Notes: generated by a model from the sequence alone, not told the origin. Shown: positions 35,901 through 48,200, numbered from the stretch's first letter. The stretch is 64,000 nt of DNA from Cymodocea nodosa (GCA_036874045.1 JAZBRI010000011.1:13596001-13660000); one strand, 5' to 3'. Translations and numbers: made by a program.

Positions 35901-37802
35901 TCATTTCGCTACTTGTCATAGGATTTTTTTTTTTTTTGAGATGTAATAAACTTAAAAGTTTAGAGAGTCTTTCTTCATATTTATTTTAATTATGACTAAG
36001 ATAAGTAAGAAAATTTAAGAAAAATACTCTAGTAAATGCTATTTACCGTCGACATAATTTTAGTTGATGAAGATAAGGTATATATTAGTTTTGAATTAGA
36101 ATTATAAAGAAATATTTTAAAGTCTAAAGGGTTTAGATTAAATAAAAGTCAAAAATTAAATACATTGAATATAAATTCAATAAAAATAGGAGTAATGATA
36201 AATTCATTTTCTGAGATAAATATGAAATTCATAAATGTAATATTTTTAAATATTTAGAATCTATAATAAATAGAAATAGTAAATTTATAGAGGATATTGT
36301 TCATATGATTAAGATAAATGAAGTGAAAAAATGTTTATGAAGTGTTGTATGATAGAAGAGTATCTTTAAAATTAAAAACAAAATTTTATAAAACTATTAT
36401 TCGTCAAGTTATATTTTATGGCTTTGAATGTCGGGTTAAAAAATAAGAGTTGCATTAATTAGAGATAAGAGAAAATGTGTTTAAATAGTTTGAACGTATC
36501 TTCACAAGGGCATAGAATGCATTAGTTAAAAGAGGAGAATTAATTGATATAAAAAATTTAAAAGGAATAGAAGAAGATTTAAAACTATCTAATTAAGAAT
36601 TATAAGAAAAAAATTAAATTTATGTAATTCTACTAAATATTTAGCCATAGAAATACATAGGGAAAAAAGAATTTATTTGAGTAATCTTACATGTTGAGAT
36701 CATGATTCCAACTTCTTATCATTGTAAATCTTTTATTCATGTAAGATTAAGTCTAGCCAAAGAACATCCATGATATAAGAAAAATAAAAAGGATGAGGTG
36801 AGCTTGGGCAAGAACAGTCGACGAATATATCATATACCACAAATGGAATCAAGCCAATATAAGTAGTGTAATGTGGAGAGAGGATTTGTGAAAGGAGAAT
36901 AGGCTGAAAGGTTTTGTCAATCAATGATTACAAATAGACACGGAACCGAGTAAAACAAAAACATTTGCACTGCTTTAGCACATCTAGCTCTAATCTATTC
37001 TTAGTCCCAAGTTTTAGATTTAAATGATTCTCAAGTAAAACACGATTTTATCTCATGCTTAAGTAAAAGAATCACTCCCACGATACAAAAGACCCTCGTT
37101 CACGATATTACCTCTCACCCTACGAAAAGAAATTATAATTTTTAATTAAAAATGATTTATGATATTAAAAATTAAAAATAATTTTTCATTAAACATTATG
37201 TCATATAACTTGAAAAAATAATTTTACAACATAGATTAAATGTTTTTATTTTTTTAATATTTATTATATTTTTCATATAATTTATAATATTACAATATTA
37301 ATAAAAATAATCTACAATATATCGAATATTTATTACATTACTTATTTTCTTAAAAAATAATTAAAAGGTAAAATTTGAAATCTACATATACTACTACTTT
37401 AACAAACAAATATCACTCTTAAATTTATACTATTCTTTACTGAAATTATCAAGAACCGATCACAGCTACAATGTCAAAAACACTCTCAAAATTTCATTAC
37501 CAAAGAATGTAACTCAAGCCTTTCAATAGTATACGGATTATTGGCATTTGAAACCGAAGCATTGAATTTGTTCGTCTCCAAGCTGTACAAGATTCCACCC
37601 ACATCTTATTTTTCACGAAAAAAATATTAAATACACAGAACAATCAGATGACATGCATTTACCTCGTTCTTTCGTCACACATATCTCTTGACAGTTTCTG
37701 TCCAGGTTAAATAACTTTCGATGGTATGAAGATAAGCATGCTGAGAGGACAACAGTCGCTATGATTTTCTCCTCTCATTGGGGTATAAGCTATGAAGATA
37801 AG
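35901..37802. other. Intergenic between GCS1 and the At3g27210-like gene
   Basis: AT-rich DNA holding the LINE remnant at 36045-36660 and otherwise no coding frame. Since the gene at 37803 is transcribed toward GCS1, this region holds both its 3' end and the GCS1 promoter. Confidence 0.5.
36045..36660 (+). mobile_element. Decayed LINE reverse-transcriptase C-terminal part (RTE-like)
   Basis: Broken plus-strand frames follow a very common plant LINE pattern. First comes the 'LVDE' palm region and 'SKGFRLNKSQ' (compare ESKGFRLSRSKTEY). Next comes 'DRRVSLKLKTKFYKTIIRQ' followed by 'VIFYGFEC' (compare VPLKLKGKFYRTAIRPAMLYGAECW). The DNA that follows matches the R-rich tail of the same region. 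The sequence is heavily AT-shifted and full of stops. It resembles the fragment at 10440-11441. Confidence 0.7.
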
Positions 37803-40277
37803 CTATAAACGATGCACGGTAGGGAGGCAACAGACCCTTTTCTTCTTGGTTTTCACCTTCCCGTAATTGCCACCTTCCACGGGAGTTTTTTCACTGGTGT
37901 TGGTTGACTTGGTCCCTGGAAAATTGGGTGTTTTCTTTATTGCCATCGGATGCCAGTCGGATGTTGTCATTTGTGATTCTCCATCAACTTCTGCGTTACC
38001 ATCAATGGCTTGCATATCGTCTGATTCTTCAGCAGTATTTTCACCAAGGAGTTGAGCCAGATTCTTCTTTGGAGATGACTCAGATTTGCTATCCGAGATT
38101 CCATTGGTTCGCAAAACATTGTTTACTTGAGGTGCTTTATCAGTGCCGGTGTGATGCTTAGGAGTGCCATCACTAGAAGATGTAGGTTCTGCAGAATGAA
38201 AACCAACTGATGACTACTAACGTTCCCATCAATGAATTAGAAGAATCTGTCACTTCTTGCAATCAAAACACTTCAAATTCTCTTAAATTTTATAAGTAGG
38301 GCATTACCTCCCTTGACGCTGTAATAATCTTCTTCTTCACCATCAGAATCTAAATATCCATGGGAATCAAAAAAACTTTCATCTTTAGCCACTGTGACAT
38401 TTCAATACACAAAAAACATGAGAGAAGCTTCAGTTGGCGGACAAAGAAAGATTGAGTCTAGCTGCAAAAAAAGTAATGGTTTGATTCGTGCTTTCTCTGC
38501 ATGACGTTGAACATAAAAAATATTGAAAGTAAAAAGTTCTAAAAAAAGAGATTGTAGACGGTGGTGCATGATTTGAGATTCAAAGGCAGGGTGCAAGATT
38601 CTCACTAAAATGATTTGAAATTCAACGGCCGCAAATTGTTCTTTTGCATTCCCTGTAATTTATTTCAGCAAACCAAAAAGGCATACATTACAAATACACT
38701 ACTAATAATAAAAGAGACGAACCATGCAACCAACTCTTGCGTTATTGAGATTGATAACGTGAACTCGTACCATTCAGTTCTCTCAGAAGAATGGCCAACA
38801 TAATGGTTATTTTAAGTACTAACAGCAGCTTGCAAAGTTGGTCTTCCCTCGCCTTATAAGATTTTTGAAGGAATAAAGTATTAAGTTCAAATCTAGGCAA
38901 AAACATCATCATCATGAAAAAAGAAAATCTTTGTTCTAAGAATTCGTTACGATGACATGCAATTCAAATTCTATTATTAGTGTAGCATCGGCTGTCGGCA
39001 CTCAAAAAAAAGTTGCGAAGGAAGACATTATGACAAGAAAATGACACACGTGTTGGTAATATTTTACAAAATAAAGAAAACATTGATTAGGGGAGTGGAA
39101 CTATGAGAAGGCATTCGAATTTAAAAAGAATAAGTCGAGAAGGGTTAAACAGGTACCACTGAGAAACATATGATCCCACGTCTTTTTCTGAGTATCATCT
39201 AATTTATGCTTTTAATACAGAGGAATGTTATTAATTTCTACCAATTTTCCTATGAAAAGTTACGTAATAAATAAACTCCATCACAACAGAAGCTCCTTAA
39301 TTACTAAATTTCATTCCTGTCTGAGCTGTCTCTCTTGTCCACTCTTCCACGTTTGTCATCCTAAAATTCGCCATTTGTTAATGTCAAAATGCGAATTTTG
39401 ATTTTTAAAATCATATAAAATACTTCACGTGCTTTTCCACCGGTATTTGCAGAAAAAGTATACATTTACATGTCAGATTAAAGTCAGAATCAACGGTTAC
39501 CCTCCAAAGACTGCAAACAATAGCTCTCACACTCTGATGTGAGCAAACTCCGTAAAATGGTATAATTTTATTTCAAGAAGAGACATATAAAAAAAGGCAG
39601 CAGGACTAGAGATACGTTAAAAATATAAAAACAAGCAGGATACGCTTGCCATTGTCTTGCAAGCTTTTAATTCTAAAGCAAAGCAACTTGAAAAGGAAAG
39701 AAAGGTAAAAACATATCGCACAATGTCAATTTCCTTGAAGCATGAAAGACGACATAAACATCAATATTTGAAAATCAGCTCCGAAATGATCAATAGGATG
39801 GACCGAAGACAGAAAAGGTGACTTCCCATGGAACTTCAGAAACATCAAGGAAGTACTCCTGAAACCTTTCAGACAAAATCAAGAATCGTTGTTTTGCACA
39901 AAATCTTCGGGAACCACTTGATAGGTAATTAATTTTTTGTAGCGCAGAAGGAAGCAAAACCAACATACATCCCGTTCCTAACAAAAATTAATTCTACCGA
40001 TTCCACAACAACAATCCAACGGAACATACATTCTGCTCAGAGCATAACAACATATTGGAAAAACCTGTCTATCATATGCTCTACCGGACCACTACCATTC
40101 CGGAGACGCAAACCCTAGCTCAACCGGGAAATATCCAACAACGAAAAAGGCGAAACTAGACGACGATACCAATGTTGAAGTCCCACCTGCACCTTTTTGT
40201 TTCCCACCGCGGGCAGCCGTCGCCTTCTTTTTGAGGGAAGAGCTCTTGAATTGGCATGCTCCCATCAGAAACTGCAT
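37803..40277 (-). CDS. Uncharacterised protein, At3g27210 family
   Basis: Exons 40277-40187, 38391-38308 and 38188-37803 join in phase to give 186 residues; introns are 1795 and 119 bases with GT-AG ends. The core 'KDESFFDSHGYLDSDGEEE' followed by 'DYYSVKG' matches the ESFFDS.GWLDSDCEDDFYSVNG core of Arabidopsis At3g27210-type proteins. The basic, cysteine-containing end 'KKKRVCCLPTVHRL' and 'KKNLAQLLGE' also fit that family. No function is established. The second Met (40265) begins 'MGACQFKSSS', which looks like an N-myristoylation and palmitoylation signal (Gly2, Cys4), as in the MGSC start of relatives. I therefore think this Met is the likelier start, giving 182 residues and plasma-membrane anchoring. 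The middle is Ser/Lys-rich and probably disordered. Exon 1 is weaker than exons 2 and 3 because it rests on phase and the MGxC start. Confidence 0.75.
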
Positions 40278-42437
40278 GCCTGAACCAGGACCTACGGAGG
40301 AGAGGAGGAGGGGAGAAGGAGAAGGAGAAGGAGAAGACGGAGCCGGACCAGAACCGACGAGTGCGAATCACGAAGTCTACTCGCGCCGGCCTGGTCTTCA
40401 AAATGAAGTCTTCGCGATACCTTTTTGTGTGATATTATTTTTTATAATATAATATTTTAAAAATACCTTAAAAATATATTAACGATAAAGATGATGATGG
40501 TATTTGAAAAGTTCACGTCTTTTCTTAATAAACATTTATTTTACATAAATTTTTATTATTATAAATTTTAACTTAATATATCTAAATTATTGAACAGACA
40601 TTTACGTTATTTTAAAATACAATATTAAACTCTATTTAGATAGTTAGGAGGGATGATTTGATAATGGTGGTTAAGGTTTTCTTCATCTTCTCTTTCTATA
40701 TTTTTGTGTTATTGTCCATCTTTAGAAGGTATTTGTATATTAAAAAATGATAGAAAGAAAATAATAAAATATTATAAAAAATAATAAAAAGAAAAATAAC
40801 AAAAAGTAATAGAAAATCAATAAAAAATTAAGATATTTGTATATAGAACATAAAATAATGAAATTTGAAATACATATATTTGTGTATAAAATAGAAAATG
40901 ATAGAAAATCATAAAATATAAAATATGTATGCTTATTCACAAAATAAAAATATTGAAATTAATAAATTAAACATTTTTTGTATTTATTTGTAAAATAGAA
41001 AATAACAAAATTTATTATAGATAATATAAGATAGAATCATTTGTGATCATTATTATAATATAAAATACATTTCACATATATTTACTATTTCACGTATCTC
41101 TTATAATATCAATTTTCATCTATTAAAGATAAATAATTTTTATATCAAAATTACATATTATTAATATATTATGTGATAATTTTTCTTTTCTTTTCTTTTA
41201 TTTTTCATCAGTTTCAAATATTAGAATATTAAAAAATGAAAGAAAATTTTTCTTATATATTGAGAGAAAATGATAAGAATTTATTTAATACACAAATACC
41301 TAAAAAATGATGAAATTTTTATTATTATTTTTATTTCTAACATTTTCTAGGTATACAAACACCTTCTTAGATGAGATATTATTTTTTAATTATTTGCCTC
41401 TCTAAACCTAAATGTTTCTAATATAGCATTTGATTACATTTCTACTTTTATTGGCAACTTATATCCTGAAAAGTTACACAATACTTCATCATAGTTAACA
41501 TTGAGTTTTGACCATTTCTTTCCCAAAGTCATAAAATTTCTTTTAAATTTTGTATTTCCTCAAGTGTGTCACTACCGACAATAATTAAATCACTTGGCAA
41601 ACCAACTGGTGGAATGTCAGAGTCAAGTTTATAAGATTTTCACAGTAAGCTTGTATGGGAAGTACATTAGAGAGAAAGAGAGGGTAATGAGCTTAAATAG
41701 ATTGGTTCTATCAGTATTTGTAACTTTGGGAGTTAAGACAATCGAAGCTTTAGCTATTGACATTGGTACCTTTGTTGGTTCTTCATATGCCTTTTTAAAT
41801 TAATGTGGGGGTAGATTTGTGGTTTTAACTTATTTCTTACATCTCTTACGTTAATGCAGACTTTCTTATTTGATAAAAAGGGAAACTTTCTGTGCTCCCT
41901 AAAAGTAATACCAGAGAGTTGTTATTTAAATAAACTATTTATTTAAAACTTGAATGGACAAAACCTTAAATTCAAATGTCAGAGAATAATTTGAAAATCC
42001 CTATCATTCCAGTCTTATTTACAAGTCCTTGTATCCATCGGTGATTTCATGCTTAACCTCATGGAAGGCAATATGATAAAATCATAGATCAACAGAATAT
42101 ATAAAAAAAATTGATATAAGAGACTAATTTTCTTGTAAATATTTGCAACATTTTTTTATCGTGTCGTATATATATTAGATGTGTAATTTACAAAATAAAT
42201 AGTGATGTAATCAAAAGCAACAAGACATATCTGCACAGAAATAATAAAATAATATATTAAAGATAAATTTATTACACAACAAAAATACTGTAAGAATTGA
42301 TATTTATATTTTTCTTTTATTATAAATAAACTATAAATTGGAAGACTTCCCCCTTAAAGGAGAACTAAAATGTAATCCTGCATTTGAAGATGAATTTTTC
42401 GAAAAATAGTTTAATATTTTTTTAATACAAATAAAAT
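40278..42437. other. AT-rich intergenic region between two divergent genes
   Basis: Spacer between the At3g27210-like gene (leftward) and the PPR gene (rightward). It contains the fold-back element at 40717-41374 and otherwise only AT-rich DNA. Short frames such as 41594-41803 have no recognised similarity. Confidence 0.5.
40717..41374. mobile_element. AT-rich fold-back/MITE-like element with inverted termini
   Basis: The left end reads 'agaaggtatttgtatatt' then 'aaaaaatgatagaaa'. The reverse complement of the right end reads 'agaaggtgtttgtatacc' then 'tagaaaatgttagaaa'. These inverted termini match over about 34 bases, and 'catct' lies just outside on both sides. The interior is about 80% AT with repeated 'aaaatagaaaatgatagaaaa' type units. 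No transposase is present. The superfamily is uncertain; long termini would suit a Mutator-like or fold-back element. No clear target duplication was found. Confidence 0.6.
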
Positions 42438-42608
42438 TTGTTTTTTGATTGGTTTGAAATCTCAAGTCTAGGAATGATCATCATCCATCTTCGTAATATT
42501 CGACCTTTTACAAATTACTTGACTGGGAACCGTGTCCTCGTCTCGTCTCCTCTCCGCCGCCGGAGCGGAGGCGAGCAGAACTGCTTCGTGGCGGAACCAG
42601 AGCCAGGG

Positions 42609-42692
42609 ATGCCATCCCCTGCCGCTGTGATGGACGAGGCACCACCTCGCGCTTCCTCTTCTCGCTCATTCCGCCGTCCGCTCACTCCCTAA
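42609..42692 (+). promoter_or_regulatory. Upstream ORF of 27 codons before the PPR gene
   Basis: An ATG at 42609 (and another at 42630) opens a GC-rich frame that stops at TAA 42690-42692, in the same reading frame as the PPR gene and 15 bases before its ATG. It is either a true uORF in the 5' leader or the stop-interrupted former N-terminus of the PPR protein. The sequence is Ser/Arg/Pro-rich, like an organelle transit peptide. Confidence 0.45.
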
Positions 42693-42707
42693 CTCACCCC
42701 CTCTTAC

Positions 42708-45275
42708 ATGGATATCAGACGACGGATAATCGTACGAGCGCTCCAAACCCTATCTCCTCCGTGTCGCAAGTCATGGCGGCGGAAAATGAAGAATCCATCA
42801 CTACGACGTTCACGGGAAGACTCTAGAGAAGAAGACGTTCTTCTTCTGCGGGAGAGACTGGGGGGGATTCTCAGCAAGCGAGTGCTCGACGTGTCTCTAT
42901 GCAAGGAAGCTCTATCACACGGAGGAGGTGGTGTCTTCCCTTGGCAGATGGATAGCGCTCTTGACGGGGTTGGGCCGGTCGATCCGAGGACTGCTCACAA
43001 TTTTTTCTCTTTTGCTTCCGGTGAATTTGGTTTCCCTTTCACTGTCAGGTCGTACTGCTTCCTCATTCGGAGGCTTCTTGCGTCGAACCTTGTCATGCAG
43101 GCACGGAAGTGGATGATAAGGATTGTCCGTGGGGATGCGTGCTTGACCGTGTCGGTTGACGATCGGAGTCACCGGCTGGAGGAGGTTGTGGATGCAGTTG
43201 TTGATTTTACTGGTGATGGTGGGTGCAGGGATTTGAAACCAGGTGTGGTTGATCTTCTGGTTCATGTTTGCTGCGAAACTTTCAAGAATAGTGGTGTGAC
43301 TTTGGGGTTCAATGTGTTCCAGATGTTGGTGGGTCGTGGAGTTTGCCCATCCGTGAGGACGTGCAATTGCCTGCTGAGGTTGCTCGCCAAGACAAGTGAG
43401 CACGAGAAGGCGACTGGGGCTTTTGAGGCAATGCGTCGGTTTGTCGTGCCAGACGAGTACTCATACACCATATTGATACATGCACTCTGTAAGGCAGGGA
43501 AGGTGGTGGACGCATTGCAACTCTTTTCAGAGATGGAAAATGCAGGGGTTCGCCCAAATGTGGTCACGTTTAATGCCCTGATGGACGGGCTTGGCAAGAA
43601 GAAAATGTTGATCGAGGCTTTTCATTTTAAGGATAAAATGGTTGCTAGTGGTATAGTACCTAGTGTTGTAACCTATGGTGTTCTCATAAATGCTTCGTTG
43701 AAAAGGGGAGAATTTGAAAAAACAGACAATTTGCTCAAAGAAATGGAAGAGAATGAAGTTGGTGCAAATGATTATATCTTTAATAATTTGATAGATGGCT
43801 ATTGCAGAATTGGAAACCTTGAGAGGGCACTGAAATTGAAAGAGATTATGATTTCAAAGGGAATACCACCTAATTCTGTCACATATAATTCTCTTCTTAA
43901 GGGGTTCTGCAATTCGCAAGAAATGGAAAAGGCTGAAGTTATTCTAGATGAGATGCTGTTGAATGATTTCAAAGTAAACATTGGATCCTTCACCTCAATC
44001 ATTCATTGGCTATGCACAAAAAGGTTGAGATTTGATTCTGCAGTCCGACTATTTTGGGAGATGATAACAAGAAACATAAGACCAAATGATGCTCTCCTGA
44101 CGGTCTTAATTAGTGGTCTGTGCAACAATGGGAATCACCATGAAGCCACACAGATATGGGGAGTCATGCTTGAGAAAGGGTACTTTTTGAGCACTGTTAC
44201 TTGCAATGCTTTGCTTCACAAACTCTGTAGGATGGGTTGCACTGAACAGGCAGTTGGCATTCTAAGAGGAATGCTTAATAAGAAAATTCCTTTAGACTGT
44301 GCAACATATAACACACTGATTTCTTATTGTTGCAAAGAAGGAAAGCTTGATGAAGCATTTAACCTTAGAGAAGACATGCTTGGGAGAGGTCTCAAAACAG
44401 ACACATACATCTTCAATACATTGTTAAGTGGGTTATCTCGTTCAGGTAGAATGGATGAGGTTATTAGATTATGGAATGAGAGACGGAAGGATGGCTTTGT
44501 ACTCGATCTTATTTCATATAGCATTATTATTGATGGATATGGTAGGGTTAAGGAAATGGATAAAGCTGGAAAAGTCTTTCAAGAAATGATAAATATGGGA
44601 ATAGAGCCAAATGTTGTTGCCTATAATTCACTAATTGCTGGGTATTGCAGGGTTAGTAATTTATTGGAAGCTTCTAAACTTGTTACTGAGATGATAGAAA
44701 AACAAATTTTTCCTACTCTTGTAACATATTCATCTCTAATGCATGGATTCTGCAGTTTAGGTCAAGTAAATGATGCTAAGAATGTTTTCAATAGAATGAA
44801 AGAGGACAGCCTTGTACCAAATGTTGTTTCTTATACTATTATGATAGGTGGATATTGTAAAGCTGGTGAGATGGCTGAAGCTATTGACATGCTAAAGGAA
44901 ATGAAAACTTGTGGAATGCAGCCTAACAAATTTACCTACACTGCCTTAATAGGTGGATTCCTCAAGAAATGGGAACACAGACGAGCAGTAGATATCCTAG
45001 AACAAATGCTGGAAGAAGATGTTCTTCCCGATGGAGTTACCTTGAAAATATTGATCAGTGCCTTCTGCAAGGATGGAAGGATAGATGAGGCCTTCAAAAT
45101 CAGCCATCTCATGCGGGAAAGAGGATTGTCATTGGACAATGTAACTCATTCTAGAATGGGGAACTCCCTCACCACAAGCATGCTTTCAGAAGTTGATACT
45201 TTATTTGAAAGTGTGATCAAACTAGAAGCAGAGGCTGTACATGTGGATGCTTATTCAGTGATAAAAAAGGGATAA
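42708..45275 (+). CDS. P-class pentatricopeptide repeat protein, At4g19440-like, probably organellar
   Basis: A single intronless frame of 855 residues. The N-terminus is Arg/Ser-rich and could be a transit peptide. Residues 88-140 ('GVGPVDPRTAHNFFSFA', 'RSYCFLIRRLLASNLV') match the pre-repeat region of Arabidopsis At4g19440. About seventeen tandem 35-residue motifs of P type follow from about residue 216 to 810, almost without gaps ('PNVVTFNALMDGLGK', 'NVVSYTIMIGGYCKAGEM'). No E, DYW or SMR domain is present; the last 45 residues are unrelated to PPRs. P-class proteins bind organelle RNA base by base and act in transcript stability, splicing or translation. The first ATG after an in-frame stop at 42690 was taken as start. 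Orthology to At4g19440 is likely but was judged by eye. Confidence 0.9.
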   Translation: MDIRRRIIVRALQTLSPPCRKSWRRKMKNPSLRRSREDSREEDVLLLRERLGGILSKRVLDVSLCKEALSHGGGGVFPWQMDSALDGVGPVDPRTAHNFFSFASGEFGFPFTVRSYCFLIRRLLASNLVMQARKWMIRIVRGDACLTVSVDDRSHRLEEVVDAVVDFTGDGGCRDLKPGVVDLLVHVCCETFKNSGVTLGFNVFQMLVGRGVCPSVRTCNCLLRLLAKTSEHEKATGAFEAMRRFVVPDEYSYTILIHALCKAGKVVDALQLFSEMENAGVRPNVVTFNALMDGLGKKKMLIEAFHFKDKMVASGIVPSVVTYGVLINASLKRGEFEKTDNLLKEMEENEVGANDYIFNNLIDGYCRIGNLERALKLKEIMISKGIPPNSVTYNSLLKGFCNSQEMEKAEVILDEMLLNDFKVNIGSFTSIIHWLCTKRLRFDSAVRLFWEMITRNIRPNDALLTVLISGLCNNGNHHEATQIWGVMLEKGYFLSTVTCNALLHKLCRMGCTEQAVGILRGMLNKKIPLDCATYNTLISYCCKEGKLDEAFNLREDMLGRGLKTDTYIFNTLLSGLSRSGRMDEVIRLWNERRKDGFVLDLISYSIIIDGYGRVKEMDKAGKVFQEMINMGIEPNVVAYNSLIAGYCRVSNLLEASKLVTEMIEKQIFPTLVTYSSLMHGFCSLGQVNDAKNVFNRMKEDSLVPNVVSYTIMIGGYCKAGEMAEAIDMLKEMKTCGMQPNKFTYTALIGGFLKKWEHRRAVDILEQMLEEDVLPDGVTLKILISAFCKDGRIDEAFKISHLMRERGLSLDNVTHSRMGNSLTTSMLSEVDTLFESVIKLEAEAVHVDAYSVIKKG

Positions 45276-48200
45276 CGTCCAAAAAGACTCAAATATTCAT
45301 GTATATATCTTCCTCTGTGATAGCACCTAGTTTTTGGCCCATCCTTATGTAACAAAAATAACAATCTGTGTCATAATCCCATTATATAAGATCAACCATA
45401 TGAATCCTTTTCTTCTGGGCCACTCTCATGCAAATTATATATTGCTGAGCTGCAGAATGTTTACAATTTTATGAAATCGGTATATTCTGCAGACATTTGT
45501 ATTGAATCTCAGTGAAAACTGTGCACTAGTTTGAAGAGACAGATACCTAGTGTTGGGGTGGTCAATTTTCACCAAATTATCATTATGACAGACTGACAGG
45601 TAAATTGTGCTTCTGCTGCTTACTGTAGTCATGCCTGGCTAATAACTGTTCTGTTAAAACTTATCAACTGTTGCTTCACTTGGTTATTTGTGCCTTGTTG
45701 CAGGGAACTGGTACTTTGTAGATTCTAACACCTTTTCCAAATTATAGTCTGATTTCTCTTGTTGCTGTCATTTGGTCATGTATGATGATTGACAAAGCTC
45801 AGCAGAATATACTGCAAACAGGTGGCCAAAATGGAAGCCACACAGGTAGGAATTAATTTGTCTCAATTAGTACAGTAATAACTTAAAGCAAACTCATGCA
45901 TTATTTTTTCCCATTATTTTATTTCTTAAATTTACTTCTGATTTTTTCTGTTATAAATAATAATTAAAGTTATTTTTCTGCTTGCTTTGAATTTTATGCA
46001 TTTTCCTTTTCTTTCATAAATTTACAATGTTATTTTAGTCACTGTGGTATTACCTCAGATATGTTGTAAAATTAAATGAAAGCTTCAACAAATATAATTA
46101 AAAAATACATAAAACTTAGATTTTTCGATATTTTTATGCTAAATCTAATGAAGCTACACTAGATTAAATTAATACATTAAATCTGTCATTAAACCTTATG
46201 ATCTATATCAAAAGTGCAAAAAAGATAAAAAAACCTGATATTGTATCAGACCTAGGCGTAAATATCCTTGGAATCTTAGATGTTGAGTTGCGAATGGAGA
46301 TGTGCTAAATTGTCTGACGGGCTGGTTGACAATTGGTAGGGCACCAAGAGTTCCAAGTATGACTCATTGGCAAGGCAGCGGCAATCTTCATGAGTACTCA
46401 AAACATTTGCAAGTAGTCCAGCCCCATTTGTCAAGTGGTCCAACAGTGTAAACAGCCAACAACATATGAAATGAGAATCTCTAAGTTGGATCAAAACGAG
46501 TTTCAGACATGTTAAAATTCAGAATTTCAAATGTCTTGGGAACTTCTTTCCAGCTAGGGAATGCGGATTGGTCAATTTCATTCTAAGCAGCAAAATCACG
46601 TGAAAACTGCATGTCACAAAATGCTTTATGTTTATTGATAGATAAAGAATCTATGTTCAATAGATATTATAATATTTTGAAAAATAGTTGAAATCTACAT
46701 GTTGAAGATCATGAATGTGTTAGAACTTTGAAATAACTAATAATATTCTCCTTACCCTTTTGTCATGTACAACAGTGTTAGTGCCCCAAAAGAAAAAATT
46801 ATTTTAATCATAAAACTATACTTATTTTAGGTTGTGTTTGAGATTAGATTTATTTTTATCTACATAAATTTTTGGAATTGGACCTATAGTCTTTTGACAT
46901 TGATTTTTGATTTGAATTTGACTTTTAGTTCATTATATCGTTAAATTAAAGAACTCACTTTTCTTTTATTTTAGATTTAATTCAATTTAGGAATATTTCC
47001 AAAAATTTATGGAGGTCGTTTATTTTGTTAATTTATTTTTTGAATTTTAAAATGATGGATCTGATAATTCTGAAATAGCCATTACATGGAGGGATGTGCT
47101 CAATGTAGATTTTCTGTTTTTACTTGCATGTTGTCTCATTATTTTTTAGTGTTTAATTTTTATGGTTCAGGACTTAATATCTCTCATTCTGATATCTTTA
47201 CATTCTAGAGGCCTTTAAATTTTCATTCTATATTACATATACAATCATGTCAAATCCTTCCAGTGAAATTGGAATTTGGAAAGGAGGACGTTTATAATAT
47301 TTGGAATTAGATACTTTGAGCCTAAATTTCCCGTTGGTGCTAGATTCTTGTAGGCTGCCTTTTTCATCAATAAAAAAGATGGGAAGGAAAAAAGAAAGCT
47401 TTTAGATTTTAGTATCAGATACCTACAAATGATAATGTAATTCTCAATTAAATCAAACAACCATCATTCCTTGACCTAAAAATCTTAAAATCGAAAATTC
47501 TTATGAAATAAATGAAAAATTACAATGAATATAACGCAAAATAGAATGAAACTTTGACGCTAGTAAATCATCTTTTACGATTCTTTTTGTGTTCCAAGAA
47601 AAAGGCAAACCTCTTTTGGTGGAATTTTTATAGTGCAAGGTGTGGTAAACGGTCAGCATAAGGATGTAGCAGCCAATCTTTTTTGATAAAAGTAGTATTT
47701 TTGTAATTCTCAGGATTTGAATCTTCAAGAAGATTCCTTTGAATAAAGAGCCGAAACGAGACAACCATTTCACGTCCAGTTTGATGTGATGTTGGGGTTC
47801 GTTTGTTGAAGAGTATTCGACTATCTGTGGTCATAATTTCTGCCATTCTTGCATAAAGGCTTCTAGAGTCTTCCTTCCTATTAGCAAGAAGGAAAAGCAT
47901 CTAGAGCCTACGTTCCTATAGCAATTTGATTCTTGGCAAGAAGTGATACTGAAATAATTCTTATTTGGAAGCAAGACGTGATAAAATTATCACCTTAACC
48001 CAACTCATTTGCCAGCAGAAGGTATGTAGATTACGTGCTATTATCATTTGCAGGGCGATAATAAATTCCTATTGATTTGAATGTATGCCCCTGCAAAAGT
48101 TATAAATTTTTTGGCTAAGTGTACTTAGCAGATTTCTTTTGATAATAATAGTATTTTTATTTGAATTCTAAGATCTCTTTTCTAGCAATAGATTATAGAC

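Noticed and set aside
39790..39984. Minus-strand 64-codon frame between exons 1 and 2 of the At3g27210-like gene
   Set aside because: No family similarity, and exon 1 joins exon 2 in phase without it.
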